Source: a virus
Virus record (IMG/VR): IMGVR_UViG_3300028114_000053
Location: 1 to 33,764 of that record
Length of the DNA stretch: 33,764 nucleotides
Strand: one strand, 5' to 3'
The stretch's first letter is position 1, and each line of letters opens with the position of its first letter. Shown here one piece after another: positions 1 to 5,897 of the stretch. The position numbers and the translations under genes were made by a program. The notes under the pieces were generated by a model. The model saw only the letters and a list, made by a program, of their open reading frames with translations, had not been told where the DNA came from and ran no database searches.

Positions 1-1
1 C

Positions 2-23
2 TGTGGATACAGCCTGTGGATAA
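2..23. promoter_or_regulatory. Pair of DnaA-box-like sites
   Basis: TGTGGATAC (2-10) and TGTGGATAA (15-23) lie 13 bases apart in the same orientation. The second is an exact reverse complement of the classical DnaA box TTATCCACA and the first differs at one base. They lie at the extreme left of the window in a non-coding stretch next to a GAAC-N4-GTTC palindrome. They may mark a phage origin or a DnaA-responsive promoter region. Two boxes are too few to call an origin firmly. Confidence 0.4.
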
Positions 24-30
24 CTTTCTA

Positions 31-42
31 GAACAGATGTTC
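31..42. promoter_or_regulatory. GAAC-N4-GTTC palindrome, SOS-box-like
   Basis: The sequence GAACAGATGTTC matches the LexA/Cheo-box core GAAC-N4-GTTC used in Gram-positive and actinobacterial SOS promoters. It lies 8 bases after the second DnaA-box-like site, upstream of the plus-strand operon. If functional it would link early transcription or replication to host DNA damage. A 12-base match can occur by chance. The rest of 43-212 is CAAC-rich and I see no gene in it. Confidence 0.35.
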
Positions 43-356
43 GGGCGGACTCTACTTCGGGCAGGTCACAGGTATAGTCACCCAACAATTAAACAACCCA
101 ACCAACAGCCAACCCAACAGACCAGCAGCCACAACAACCGCCAGCATTCTCAGCAAGATCCAAAGTTACCAGGTCAGCTCGTCGAGTAACTTACAGCTGA
201 TGCATTGACATTATGCCCTCATCTGTCTACCGGTTGCCAGCCAAAAGCGTTACCAAATTGTTACCATTTTTGGTGTCCTATTGTTCCCAAATGGGGGAGG
301 CTCGTGTATTCTTTTCCTATCAACTCAATCCCGAGCTGATTATGAAAGGGTTACAA

Positions 357-611
357 ATGGATAAAACACTTAAGGAACTAGCAGCAGAATTAAACATAGA
401 TGAAAAGCATTTTGACCGCGATTTCCTAATGTTGGACAATCGTTTCGCGGTTATGCAAGATGCAAAAGGTTTACATCTAACCGACGTTTTTTCTTGGGCA
501 TCTTTCAACCCGATCAAAATCGGGCGCAAATCAAATGCCACAATCAAGGGTTTGCAATTCCAATTAGGACAATACAAGGTTTACATTAAGCAATTACAGG
601 AGGCAAAATAA
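357..611 (+). CDS. Small putative HTH-like protein
   Basis: First gene of the plus-strand operon, 84 aa from this start. The frame is open from ATG 213, but that start has no ribosome-binding site. The ATG at 357 is preceded by AAAGGG at 345-350 with a 6-base spacer, so I prefer it. Residues from about 4 to 28 (start TLKELAAELN) resemble the helix-turn-helix of DeoR-type regulators, with an acidic-aromatic stretch ending RDFLML. The C-terminal half is basic and polar. Its stop abuts the next start (TAA then ATG). A regulatory DNA-binding role is a guess. The family is not recognised. Confidence 0.6.
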   Translation: MDKTLKELAAELNIDEKHFDRDFLMLDNRFAVMQDAKGLHLTDVFSWASFNPIKIGRKSNATIKGLQFQLGQYKVYIKQLQEAK

Positions 612-941
612 ATGGAAACAATCAACAAAAAAGGCTTTTGGGATTTAATCGAAACACCTGCAGCAAATGTCGCTGAGGTAACCAACCTCATCCATTGGTC
701 TATGAATTACGACAACCGAACAGGTACGCCTTATTACATCTTTTTAGACCTTATCGGCTATTCACACGAGAACTACGGAGACAATCTATTCAAGGGCAAC
801 CCCCGCGATGTATTGGGATTTCTTGAGATTGATTACTTAGGCGATGCGCTCAAGGAATACGCGAACAATCCGCAAGCCGTAGAGGATTGGATTGCCCTAC
901 TTATGGAAGCAGAAACAATGGAAGCGGAGGCGAACAAATGA
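612..941 (+). CDS. Hypothetical phage protein, 109 aa
   Basis: Starts directly after the preceding stop codon, with a strong AGGAGG ribosome-binding site about 9 bases upstream, so the two are probably translationally coupled. The protein is acidic and rich in aromatic residues (FWDLIE near the N terminus, YYIFLDLIGYSHENYG in the middle), with an acidic helical C terminus. It has no membrane segment, signal peptide or recognisable catalytic motif. Compact phage proteins of this kind are common in early operons. Function unknown. Confidence 0.75.
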   Translation: METINKKGFWDLIETPAANVAEVTNLIHWSMNYDNRTGTPYYIFLDLIGYSHENYGDNLFKGNPRDVLGFLEIDYLGDALKEYANNPQAVEDWIALLMEAETMEAEANK

Positions 942-1147
942 AACAAGGATTTACATACACGCTCACGGCTGGCTTTATCGTAGACCATAAACTCACAGAA
1001 GGGGAGATTGCTGCCTTGATTCTACAGGTTGCCCCTCAACTAGAGGAACCGGTCACGGATGAGGGCGAGAGTGTTGAGTATGAGATAAAGCTCCTCAGCT
1101 GTGAAATTGAAACAGACCTACCAGGAGAGAGGTGTGAGTGCAAATGA
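938..1147 (+). CDS. Hypothetical phage protein, 69 aa
   Basis: The frame is open from further upstream, but ATG 938 overlaps the preceding TGA (ATGA) and has GGAGG at 926-930 with a 7-base spacer, so this start is chosen. The 69-residue protein is acidic, has no membrane segment, and ends in a Cys-x-Cys pair (CECK). It belongs to the overlapping chain of microgenes between 600 and 2900. No function can be assigned. Confidence 0.65.
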   Translation: MKQGFTYTLTAGFIVDHKLTEGEIAALILQVAPQLEEPVTDEGESVEYEIKLLSCEIETDLPGERCECK

Positions 1148-1293
1148 TTACCAAAAGAGGTTGGCTTGTGGTTGGGATCTTGATTGGGTTGGGTATTTGG
1201 GGGCTGTGGGAGGTGGCGAGCCACCTTCTGTGGACCGGTAGCGGCTGGGAGTGGTGTGAAAATATATTAACGTGCGAGGGAGAGGGTAAGTAA
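1144..1293 (+). CDS. Small single-pass membrane protein, 49 aa
   Basis: ATG 1144 overlaps the preceding stop (ATGA), with GAGAGG a few bases upstream. The 49-aa product has a basic N terminus (MITKRGW), then one hydrophobic segment at about residues 8-23 (LVVGILIGLGIWGLW), then a polar Trp/Cys-rich tail. The layout fits a one-pass inner-membrane protein with a short exterior tail, as seen in many phage accessory microproteins. It is not part of the lysis cassette, which lies at 12962-13881. Function unknown. Confidence 0.6.
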   Translation: MITKRGWLVVGILIGLGIWGLWEVASHLLWTGSGWEWCENILTCEGEGK

Positions 1294-1448
1294 TGGACAC
1301 ACTAGAGCAGCTAATCAATGAGATATATGAGGATAACTATTCTCACTTAGAGTTTAATGACAATATGGGAGGAGAGTGTGATTGCCATATTCACACAACA
1401 CTAAACACTATCGTTAAGTATAGAGATAAGGGAGAGAGTAATGATTAG
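1293..1448 (+). CDS. Acidic microprotein with CDCHIH motif, 51 aa
   Basis: Start and stop overlap by one base (TAATG) with the previous gene, preceded by GGGAGAGGG. The 51-aa product is acidic with a central CDCHIH motif at residues 29-34, which could bind metal. It ends GESND, encoded by the repeated GGGAGAGAGTAATGA junction that also serves as ribosome-binding site for the next gene. Family not recognised. Confidence 0.55.
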   Translation: MDTLEQLINEIYEDNYSHLEFNDNMGGECDCHIHTTLNTIVKYRDKGESND

Positions 1449-1599
1449 TTGCGAGTTGCAGGACTTAGAGGATCTTATGGGTAAAGCTGGTGTGTTATTA
1501 ACTGGTAATGCCTACGACAAGGCGCAAGATTATTTACAAGATAGTTGCTCTTGCGCTACCTATAACTATTTACTGGGCTACAAGATAGGGAGAGAGTAA
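1441..1599 (+). CDS. Small Cys-containing protein, 52 aa
   Basis: ATG 1441 overlaps the end of the preceding gene by 8 bases and has the cassette GGGAGAGAGTA immediately upstream. The 52-aa product is mostly helical-looking with three Cys residues (C4, C36, C38). It ends with the same junction cassette, giving the tail KIGRE. The C-terminal pattern (YNYLLGYKIGRE) looks like a real conserved terminus rather than noise. Function unknown. Confidence 0.55.
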   Translation: MISCELQDLEDLMGKAGVLLTGNAYDKAQDYLQDSCSCATYNYLLGYKIGRE

Positions 1600-1835
1600 T
1601 GAGTTATGACTACCGTGTTACTTTCGTAACCGATTACCTAACTATAACTACTAATGTTTGCTTAGAGTTTGATGAGACTACGGGTAATTGTAGTGATGAG
1701 GCGTACGAGCAAGCCACGATTAGCGGTGTAAATAACATAGTAGATGAGCTAGGCCATTTTGATGAGACACTTATCAACGACATAACGGTAACGCTATTAC
1801 TAGATGAGGAGGAGGTAGAGTTAAATGAAAGATAA
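1599..1835 (+). CDS. Acidic hypothetical protein, 78 aa
   Basis: Overlaps the preceding stop by one base (TAATG) and uses the repeated cassette GGGAGAGAGTAATGA as its ribosome-binding site. The 78-aa product alternates beta-like and acidic segments (VTFVTDYLTITT, LLLDEEEVE) and has no membrane segment. Frequent CTA, TTA and GTA codons are shared with its neighbours and differ from the structural genes. No family recognised. Confidence 0.6.
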   Translation: MSYDYRVTFVTDYLTITTNVCLEFDETTGNCSDEAYEQATISGVNNIVDELGHFDETLINDITVTLLLDEEEVELNER

Positions 1836-1968
1836 GTGTAGATATTGTGGCTTGAGAGGCTTAGTACTATCCACTATCAATGCAGACTATTCTTGCGAGC
1901 ACTGTGGAGAGTGGCAAAATGCGGTACTTAATAGCGCGTGGGAGGTAGCCGGTTATGAGCTACGGTAA
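1825..1968 (+). CDS. Zinc-ribbon microprotein, 47 aa
   Basis: Overlaps the previous gene by 11 bases, with GAGGAGGTAGAG upstream of ATG 1825. The 47-residue product has two CxxC knuckles, CRYC at 5-8 and CEHC at 24-27, separated by 15 residues. This is the spacing of a small zinc ribbon. Such proteins usually bind nucleic acid or protein partners. The binding partner here is unknown. It is followed immediately by a second zinc-ribbon gene. Confidence 0.6.
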   Translation: MKDKCRYCGLRGLVLSTINADYSCEHCGEWQNAVLNSAWEVAGYELR

Positions 1969-2074
1969 GTGTTGGGTATGCGGGTGCCTAATGAGTGGCG
2001 ATAGCCAGACAGTAGAGGGCAAGGTAACCTGCGATAGATGTGGGTGGAACTCCGGGAAAGATGGGAGCTACTAA
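1955..2074 (+). CDS. Second zinc-ribbon microprotein, 39 aa
   Basis: ATG 1955 lies inside the end of the previous gene, with GGAGG at 1941-1945 nine bases upstream. The 39-aa product has CWVC at 6-9 (plus Cys 11) and CDRC at 26-29, again a zinc-ribbon arrangement, followed by a Trp. With the previous and next genes it makes three consecutive Cys-rich microproteins. Function unknown. Confidence 0.55.
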   Translation: MSYGKCWVCGCLMSGDSQTVEGKVTCDRCGWNSGKDGSY

Positions 2075-2232
2075 TGAGCGAGCCTAGACTTAATGATCCT
2101 GTATCGGAGGAGCCTAGTTACTGGCGCTGTAATGGGTGTAATGAGTACTTTCACCCAGAGAAATACGATTGGCACGTGGACGAGGAATGCCCTGGTCCAT
2201 TAGGAGTGAGTGAGGGAGAGAGTAATGAGTAA
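2074..2232 (+). CDS. Zinc-finger-like microprotein, 52 aa
   Basis: The frame is open from 2038, but ATG 2074 overlaps the preceding stop (TAATG) and follows GGGAG, so it is the likely start. The product has CNGCNEYFHPEKYDWHVDEE followed by a final Cys, a C-x2-C...H...H/C pattern typical of small zinc fingers. The C terminus (GVSEGESNE) is encoded by the repeated junction cassette GGGAGAGAGTAATGA. Function unknown. Confidence 0.6.
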   Translation: MSEPRLNDPVSEEPSYWRCNGCNEYFHPEKYDWHVDEECPGPLGVSEGESNE

Positions 2233-2359
2233 ATGGACAGTATGGGTAGGCGGTAGTGAGATGAGTAGTAACCTACTAACTAAAGGGCAAGCGGTATCAA
2301 TAGCTAATGATTGGTTTAATCGTGGCTATAGTGATGTAGTAGTAGAGGAGGTAGCGTAA
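2225..2359 (+). CDS. Hypothetical microprotein, 44 aa
   Basis: Starts in the third copy of the GGGAGAGAGTAATGA cassette (2214-2228), overlapping the previous gene by 8 bases. The 44-aa product starts with a Trp-rich beta-like segment (SKWTVWVGG) and has one likely helix. It ends with an acidic tail encoded by GGAGGTAGCG, which also places a ribosome-binding site before the next gene. Function unknown. Confidence 0.5.
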   Translation: MSKWTVWVGGSEMSSNLLTKGQAVSIANDWFNRGYSDVVVEEVA

Positions 2360-2520
2360 TGAATAGAGAATACTTAGAAGCTAAGTTCGATCTATGTATC
2401 AATGAGGCTGAGAAGGACTTACAGCAGGAGGAGATAGCGCGAGCTATCGCTAACCTACGCAGGGCGAACTCTGCCCTGTCGCAGCTATTCGGTTTCGAGG
2501 AGGAGGAGGAGAATGAATAA
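2359..2520 (+). CDS. Charged helical microprotein, 53 aa
   Basis: Overlaps the preceding stop by one base (TAATG), with GAGGAGGTAGCG just upstream. The 53-aa product is almost entirely helical, with heptad-like hydrophobic spacing and a poly-Glu tail (FEEEEENE). That tail is encoded by GAGGAGGAGGAGGAG, which doubles as the ribosome-binding site of the next gene. It could form a small coiled coil. Function unknown. Confidence 0.5.
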   Translation: MNREYLEAKFDLCINEAEKDLQQEEIARAIANLRRANSALSQLFGFEEEEENE

Positions 2521-2818
2521 TTACCTTAGAGAACAGATTGACCGCAAGAAAAGAGAGATAGAATTACAAAAGCAATCAAGTAACATCTATACCATTCACC
2601 CGCCTAAGTCTGACCTGATCCTGTTCTATGAAGTGGTCGAGGCTGAGGGAGAGAATACTTGGGGAGGGGCTGATGCAGGACAAGCCATTCAATGGCTCAC
2701 TCACGCACCGGCAGGCTCACGCCTGTTGGTGAGTGCGTGGGATAGTGATGAGGAGGACGCTCACCTTGTAGGGCAGACGCTAGACATCACCGAGATAGTA
2801 AGGGCAGCGAGCTTATGA
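2513..2818 (+). CDS. Hypothetical phage protein, 101 aa
   Basis: Has a very strong GGAGGAGGAGG ribosome-binding site and overlaps the previous stop by 8 bases. It has a basic, coiled N terminus (LREQIDRKKREIELQKQ) and then a compact domain containing FYEVVEAEGENTWGG and LLVSAWDSDEEDAHLVG. It has no membrane segment. The C-terminal domain looks like a small alpha/beta fold found in actinophage accessory proteins, but I cannot name the family. Confidence 0.65.
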   Translation: MNNYLREQIDRKKREIELQKQSSNIYTIHPPKSDLILFYEVVEAEGENTWGGADAGQAIQWLTHAPAGSRLLVSAWDSDEEDAHLVGQTLDITEIVRAASL

Positions 2819-2895
2819 GCCTGGTACTAGGTCTAATCGTAGTAATGCTGGTAGTCTATGCCCTCATAGTGTGGGAGGACAAACTTAATGACTGA
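2815..2895 (+). CDS. Tiny membrane protein, 26 aa
   Basis: ATG 2815 overlaps the preceding TGA (ATGA), and its own TGA overlaps the next start by 8 bases. The 26-residue product is essentially one transmembrane helix (LVLGLIVVMLVVYALIVW) with a short charged tail. It is similar in style to tiny phage membrane microproteins. The position in a tightly overlapping chain supports it, but its size limits confidence. Confidence 0.45.
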   Translation: MSLVLGLIVVMLVVYALIVWEDKLND

Positions 2896-3187
2896 TGATG
2901 CCAAGCGGAGAATGGCTACAGCTAGCCGTAAGGCAGTCAGAGATCGTAACTACAGACGTGCAAGAGACAGGGCGTTGGTTCGCCTTGCTCATCTATACCC
3001 TGATACCTATAAGCAGTTGCTCGAAATGGAGAAGATAGAAGATGAAAAGCAAGGGAAAAATTGGATTAGCATTGACGGTACTACTGTTCTCAGCGTGGGC
3101 GTACACACACGAGCCACAGGTACAGACGATCTTGCATACGCCAGTAATGCAGGCCAGGACGAAGGCAACAATGGAGGAGAAGCGTGA
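2888..3187 (+). CDS. Basic actinophage-type protein, 99 aa
   Basis: Preceded by GGGAGGAC and overlapping the previous stop by 8 bases. Residues 1-60 are strongly basic and helical (NYRRARDRALVRLAHLYPDT, then LLEMEKIEDEKQGK). From memory this resembles small conserved actinophage proteins with an RARxRAL...YPDxYxxLLE pattern. The last 48 codons overlap, in another frame, the start and signal peptide of the lytic transglycosylase gene. It could be a nucleic-acid-associated protein, but function is unknown. Confidence 0.6.
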   Translation: MTDDAKRRMATASRKAVRDRNYRRARDRALVRLAHLYPDTYKQLLEMEKIEDEKQGKNWISIDGTTVLSVGVHTRATGTDDLAYASNAGQDEGNNGGEA

Positions 3188-3458
3188 GAACAAGGCGCTT
3201 ACGATTAGTTTCCTCAATGCCCTCGGATACAACGATAGCCAAATCAAATGTGCTATCACCTTATGGACCCGTGAGAGCAGGTTTGACCACCTCGCAGACA
3301 ACAAGCGATCAACAGCTTACGGAATTGCTCAACTCCTTGGAGAACGTAGTAGCCAGCCTGAATTACAAATCCTTCGAGGCGTACGATACGTTGAACATCG
3401 CTATCGAGGCAGTTTCTGCAGCAGTCTCCGCCACTCAGACCAAAAGGGTTGGTACTGA
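3042..3458 (+). CDS. Secreted lytic transglycosylase (SLT-like), 138 aa
   Basis: Likely cleaves peptidoglycan glycan strands outside the membrane. The N terminus has a Lys-rich start and a hydrophobic segment at about residues 5-20 (IGLALTVLLFSAWAYT), a signal peptide or anchor. The domain at about 50-138 carries WTRESRFDHLADN and STAYGIAQLLG, the ExS...AxGxxQ signature of the lysozyme-like SLT fold, with the Glu of RES as candidate catalytic acid. It ends in GWY, a typical terminus of this type. GGAGAAG lies 7 bases before ATG 3042. The first 146 bases overlap the upstream gene in another frame. It is separate from the late lysis cassette, so a role in entry or host-wall remodelling is possible. 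Confidence 0.7.
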   Translation: MKSKGKIGLALTVLLFSAWAYTHEPQVQTILHTPVMQARTKATMEEKRENKALTISFLNALGYNDSQIKCAITLWTRESRFDHLADNKRSTAYGIAQLLGERSSQPELQILRGVRYVEHRYRGSFCSSLRHSDQKGWY

Positions 3459-4655
3459 TGCTGACCGGTGTTAGTTTATTTGCTGGAGTCGGAGGCTTTG
3501 ACCTTGCTATGCAACGACAAGGAGTAAAGGTCGTAGCTAGCGTTGAGATAGATAAGAAGTGCAATGAGGTACTAGCTCAGCACTTCCCTGATGCAACACA
3601 ATTCACAGATGTAACTACAGTTAAGGGAGAGGACCTAATAAATGCAGGATTTAATCCAAGCACAGGAATTATTACAGGAGGATTTCCCTGCCAAGACCTC
3701 AGCGTCGCTGGCAAACGCGCTGGTCTTGCTGGCGCACGAAGCGGGTTATTCTGGGAGATTGCAAGACTTGTGGAAGAAACGCAAACAGAATACTTCATCA
3801 TTGAAAACGTACCTGGTTTGCTATCCAGTAACAAAGGAGCAGATTTTGGAGTCGTCATCGGGACGATGGCCGACATCGGGTATTCTGTCGGATGGCGTGT
3901 GCTTGATGCTCAACACTTCGGAGTACCCCAGCGCAGGCGTCGCGTCTTCATCGTTGGGAGACGTGCTACTAGCGGAGGCGTTGCCGAAATACTCTTTAAG
4001 TCAGAAGGCTTGCGAAGGGATCTTACGCAGGGCCAACAAGCGAGGCAAGACCTTGCCGGAGAAACTGCAAGCAGCTTTGGTCAGACAGGCTTCGCCAAGT
4101 ACACACCAGGAGTAACAACTCTTACAGCTACAACATACAAACGACCTGAAGATAATGTGGTTGTAACTGCATCATCTTTTGGTGGGTATACAGAAGGAGT
4201 AGGCACTCTTCGTGCCAATGGTGGAGATCTAGGTGGAGGAAGTGAGAACCTTGTGGTTCACCAAGAGTAGACGAGCACAGAATGTGGACGACTATGAAAC
4301 CTGGATTGAAGGAGGAGTAATGCCAACGCTAAACCAATTTGATAATGGTGATGTGCGAACGACAGTCATTGTCTTTCACCCTCACTACCACGATGGAGCT
4401 AGAGTACAAGGAGATACAATGAATACACTTACATCACGTATGGGTACAGGTGGGAACAATGTATCTGGTATTGCTACACCAACCAACGTGCGCCGCTTAA
4501 CACCAGTAGAGTGTGAAAGATTGCAGGGTTTCCCTGATGACTGGACTGCTGGACAGTCAGACTCTCATCGTTACAAGCAGATGGGTAATGCAGTAGCTGT
4601 ACCTGTAGTAGAGTGGATCGTGCAGAACATAGTAGATGTGGCTAAGGTTTCCTAA
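3458..4655 (+). CDS. DNA cytosine-C5 methyltransferase, frameshifted
   Basis: Methylates cytosine C5 in DNA. ATG 3458 overlaps the preceding TGA and follows AAAAGGG; a TTG nine bases upstream is less likely. Motifs in order: LFAGVGGFD (SAM binding), GGFPCQDLS with catalytic Cys 78, IIENVPG at 115-120, and VPQRRRRVF. After about codon 266 the frame is lost and stops at 4270. The remaining motifs (RRLTPVECERLQGFP and KQMGNAVAVPVVEWI) continue in the +1 frame to 4655. Skipping one G at 4255-4256 joins ENLV to FTKSRRAQN and gives a complete protein of about 398 aa. The cause may be a sequencing indel, a real inactivation or programmed +1 frameshifting. Probably a solitary phage methyltransferase that evades host restriction. 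Confidence 0.8.
3642..4115 (+). CDS. Overlapping ORF inside methyltransferase gene, 157 aa
   Basis: Lies wholly within the methyltransferase gene in the +1 frame. It has its own AAGGGAGAGG ribosome-binding site 9 bases before ATG 3642. The product contains WPTSGILSDG, CLMLNTSEYPSAG, SSLGDVL and then KYSLSQKACEGILRRANKRG. From memory these resemble a phage protein family with WPxSG...LNTSE...LSPKAxxGILRRAxxRGKxLP that is found with phage methyltransferases. If so, both frames are translated and conserved. It may instead be a frame artefact imposed by methyltransferase codons. No function is known to me. Confidence 0.4.
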   Translation: MQDLIQAQELLQEDFPAKTSASLANALVLLAHEAGYSGRLQDLWKKRKQNTSSLKTYLVCYPVTKEQILESSSGRWPTSGILSDGVCLMLNTSEYPSAGVASSSLGDVLLAEALPKYSLSQKACEGILRRANKRGKTLPEKLQAALVRQASPSTHQE

Positions 4656-4674
4656 CCCTTTTCCTTAGCACAAC

Positions 4675-4712
4675 AAAGCCCCATCAGTCCGTTCGCTGGT
4701 GGGGTTTTGCTT
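4675..4712. terminator. Bidirectional terminator between convergent operons
   Basis: CCCCATCAG (4679-4687) pairs with CTGGTGGGG (4696-4704), with one G-U pair and an 8-base loop. AAA lies before and TTTTGCTTT after the stem, giving A/U flanks on both strands. It lies between the end of the plus-strand operon (4655) and the end of the minus-strand operon (4712), exactly where a shared terminator is expected. Confidence 0.8.
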
Positions 4713-4885
4713 TACCCTCCAGTAGAGTAGAAGCCTTTACCCTTGAAGGTGATAGCGGGAGAGTCCCACTTACGGACCATTGGTATGTGGCAGTCAAAGC
4801 ACGAAGGCTCACGTGGTTCCTCGTGGATACTACGTTCAATAGTTAATACTGTGTTGCAATCAGGGCAACGATAGTCGTACTGCAT
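4712..4885 (-). CDS. FmdB-family zinc ribbon protein, 57 aa
   Basis: Last gene of the minus-strand replication operon. The ATG overlaps the upstream stop (TGATG). The N terminus YDYRCPDC and the second knuckle CFDC at 29-32 form a zinc ribbon. The end, ITFKGKGFYSTGG, is the hallmark C terminus of FmdB-type small regulatory proteins (VFKGxGFYxTD). The family's molecular role is poorly defined; it was named for a putative regulator. At 57 aa it is complete. A terminator hairpin follows at once. Confidence 0.75.
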   Translation of the reverse strand: MQYDYRCPDCNTVLTIERSIHEEPREPSCFDCHIPMVRKWDSPAITFKGKGFYSTGG

Positions 4886-5268
4886 CAGAGTTGCACGGCT
4901 TCATCAATCGGTAAGTAACCTACTAACTTGTCAACCTTTTCAACACGATCAAACTCTGTAGTCGCTGGCATCTGGTGATTAAACCATACTGGTTCTGGTA
5001 AATCTAATAGGTCAAAGGAAAAGATACCAGCAGGGGTAGAGTTGATGTAGTAGGGAACTAAGTCACGCTCTGCTGCTTGGGTTATCAGTTTGCGATACTT
5101 CATCTCTTCAATCAGTAGCGTGGGATAGTGAGTAGCCCTGCACTTTAACTCTATGTAGTGACCTGCTTGCCTAGAGATACAGTCGTAAGCATCGAAGATA
5201 CCCTCAGACTTTACTAGGTCTGGATACAAACTCTCACGCAAGAAGGTAAACAATAACTCTTCGTTCAT
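4885..5268 (-). CDS. Putative PD-(D/E)XK-fold nuclease, 127 aa
   Basis: The ATG overlaps the stop of the sigma-like gene by 4 bases. Residues 22-60 read EGIFDAYDCISR...GHYIELKCRATHYP...IEEMKY. This gives an Asp followed by E-x-K (E40, K42) and a downstream helix with Lys, the core of restriction-endonuclease-like folds. The remainder is a mixed alpha/beta tail. Its role is probably DNA processing, given neighbouring methyltransferase and primase genes. The assignment is by motif only. A non-nuclease member of the fold remains possible. Confidence 0.45.
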   Translation of the reverse strand: MNEELLFTFLRESLYPDLVKSEGIFDAYDCISRQAGHYIELKCRATHYPTLLIEEMKYRKLITQAAERDLVPYYINSTPAGIFSFDLLDLPEPVWFNHQMPATTEFDRVEKVDKLVGYLPIDEAVQL

Positions 5269-5897
5269 TGCCAGGGACTAACCCCGCCAAGATTATCCTG
5301 CAATCTACGCAAAGACTGAGCGCACCTACGATCTGCGGTAGAGATAGCACATTCTAGGACTTGTGCTATCTGTTGCAGGGTGAAGCTCTCGTGGTGGCGC
5401 ATACGAAGGATAGACTGGTCCTCTTGGTCTAGTTTAAGAAAGCCATTCTTGATGTCAATGAGGTTAGCAAGTAGGTTGCCACCTTCTGCTGGAGAGGATG
5501 AACCTTTAGGTTGCCCATCTCTAATCATCTCTTGTGCCTGCTCTAATACTGTGCCATCTATGACTGATGCAATAACAAAGGGTAGCAACTGACCAAGCGT
5601 TGCTGACTCGTAGTAAGCCTCATCATTAGTCTGATAGCCAGACTTAGCAGCCTTCTCTTTACGAGCATAGCGTTCTGCTACACGCCTCATCTGCCAGGCA
5701 ATGCGTTGCTCGTTGTGTTTGCGTCGCTCTTCGATAGGTTCCATTAGATCTATTATGTGATCTTCAACCCTAGTCATAGCCCAAGCCATTAACTCTTGCT
5801 TGATGTCATCCTTTTCAACATAGGCTTTATACCTACGATGAATAGTGTTAGCAACGCTAGGTACCAAGTCATAGATTACTGGGTGTAGTTCAGTCAT
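5265..5897 (-). CDS. Sigma-70-like / HTH transcription factor, 210 aa
   Basis: Residues 1-85 are helical and basic, as in region 2-like segments (VEKDDIKQELMAWAMTRVED). Residues 150-200 carry LDQEDQSILRMRHHESFTLQQIAQVL followed by a basic recognition helix (STADRRCAQSLRRL), typical of sigma region 4 or ECF-type HTH. It overlaps the methyltransferase upstream by 8 bases and the nuclease downstream by 4. It may redirect host RNA polymerase to late phage promoters. I see no consensus promoters to support a specific regulon. It might alternatively be a small-terminase-like HTH protein. Confidence 0.55.
   Translation of the reverse strand: MTELHPVIYDLVPSVANTIHRRYKAYVEKDDIKQELMAWAMTRVEDHIIDLMEPIEERRKHNEQRIAWQMRRVAERYARKEKAAKSGYQTNDEAYYESATLGQLLPFVIASVIDGTVLEQAQEMIRDGQPKGSSSPAEGGNLLANLIDIKNGFLKLDQEDQSILRMRHHESFTLQQIAQVLECAISTADRRCAQSLRRLQDNLGGVSPWQ

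Noticed and set aside
37-189. Open frame of 50 codons in the left-end region
   Set aside because: Gln/Asn/Pro-rich product, no ribosome-binding site; it overlaps the GAAC-N4-GTTC palindrome and is probably non-coding.
205-233. Perfect TTGACA at 205-210 as a promoter
   Set aside because: No acceptable -10 sequence lies 16-18 bases downstream (best is TACCGG), so it is not listed as a promoter.
213-356. Longer N terminus of the first gene from ATG 213
   Set aside because: No ribosome-binding site at 213 or 291, and the N-terminal residues look non-coding; ATG 357 has AAAGGG at correct spacing.
3184-3474. 96-aa plus-strand frame overlapping the lytic transglycosylase
   Set aside because: Low-complexity Ser/Thr product without a family signature; the other frame carries a signal peptide, SLT motif and ribosome-binding site.
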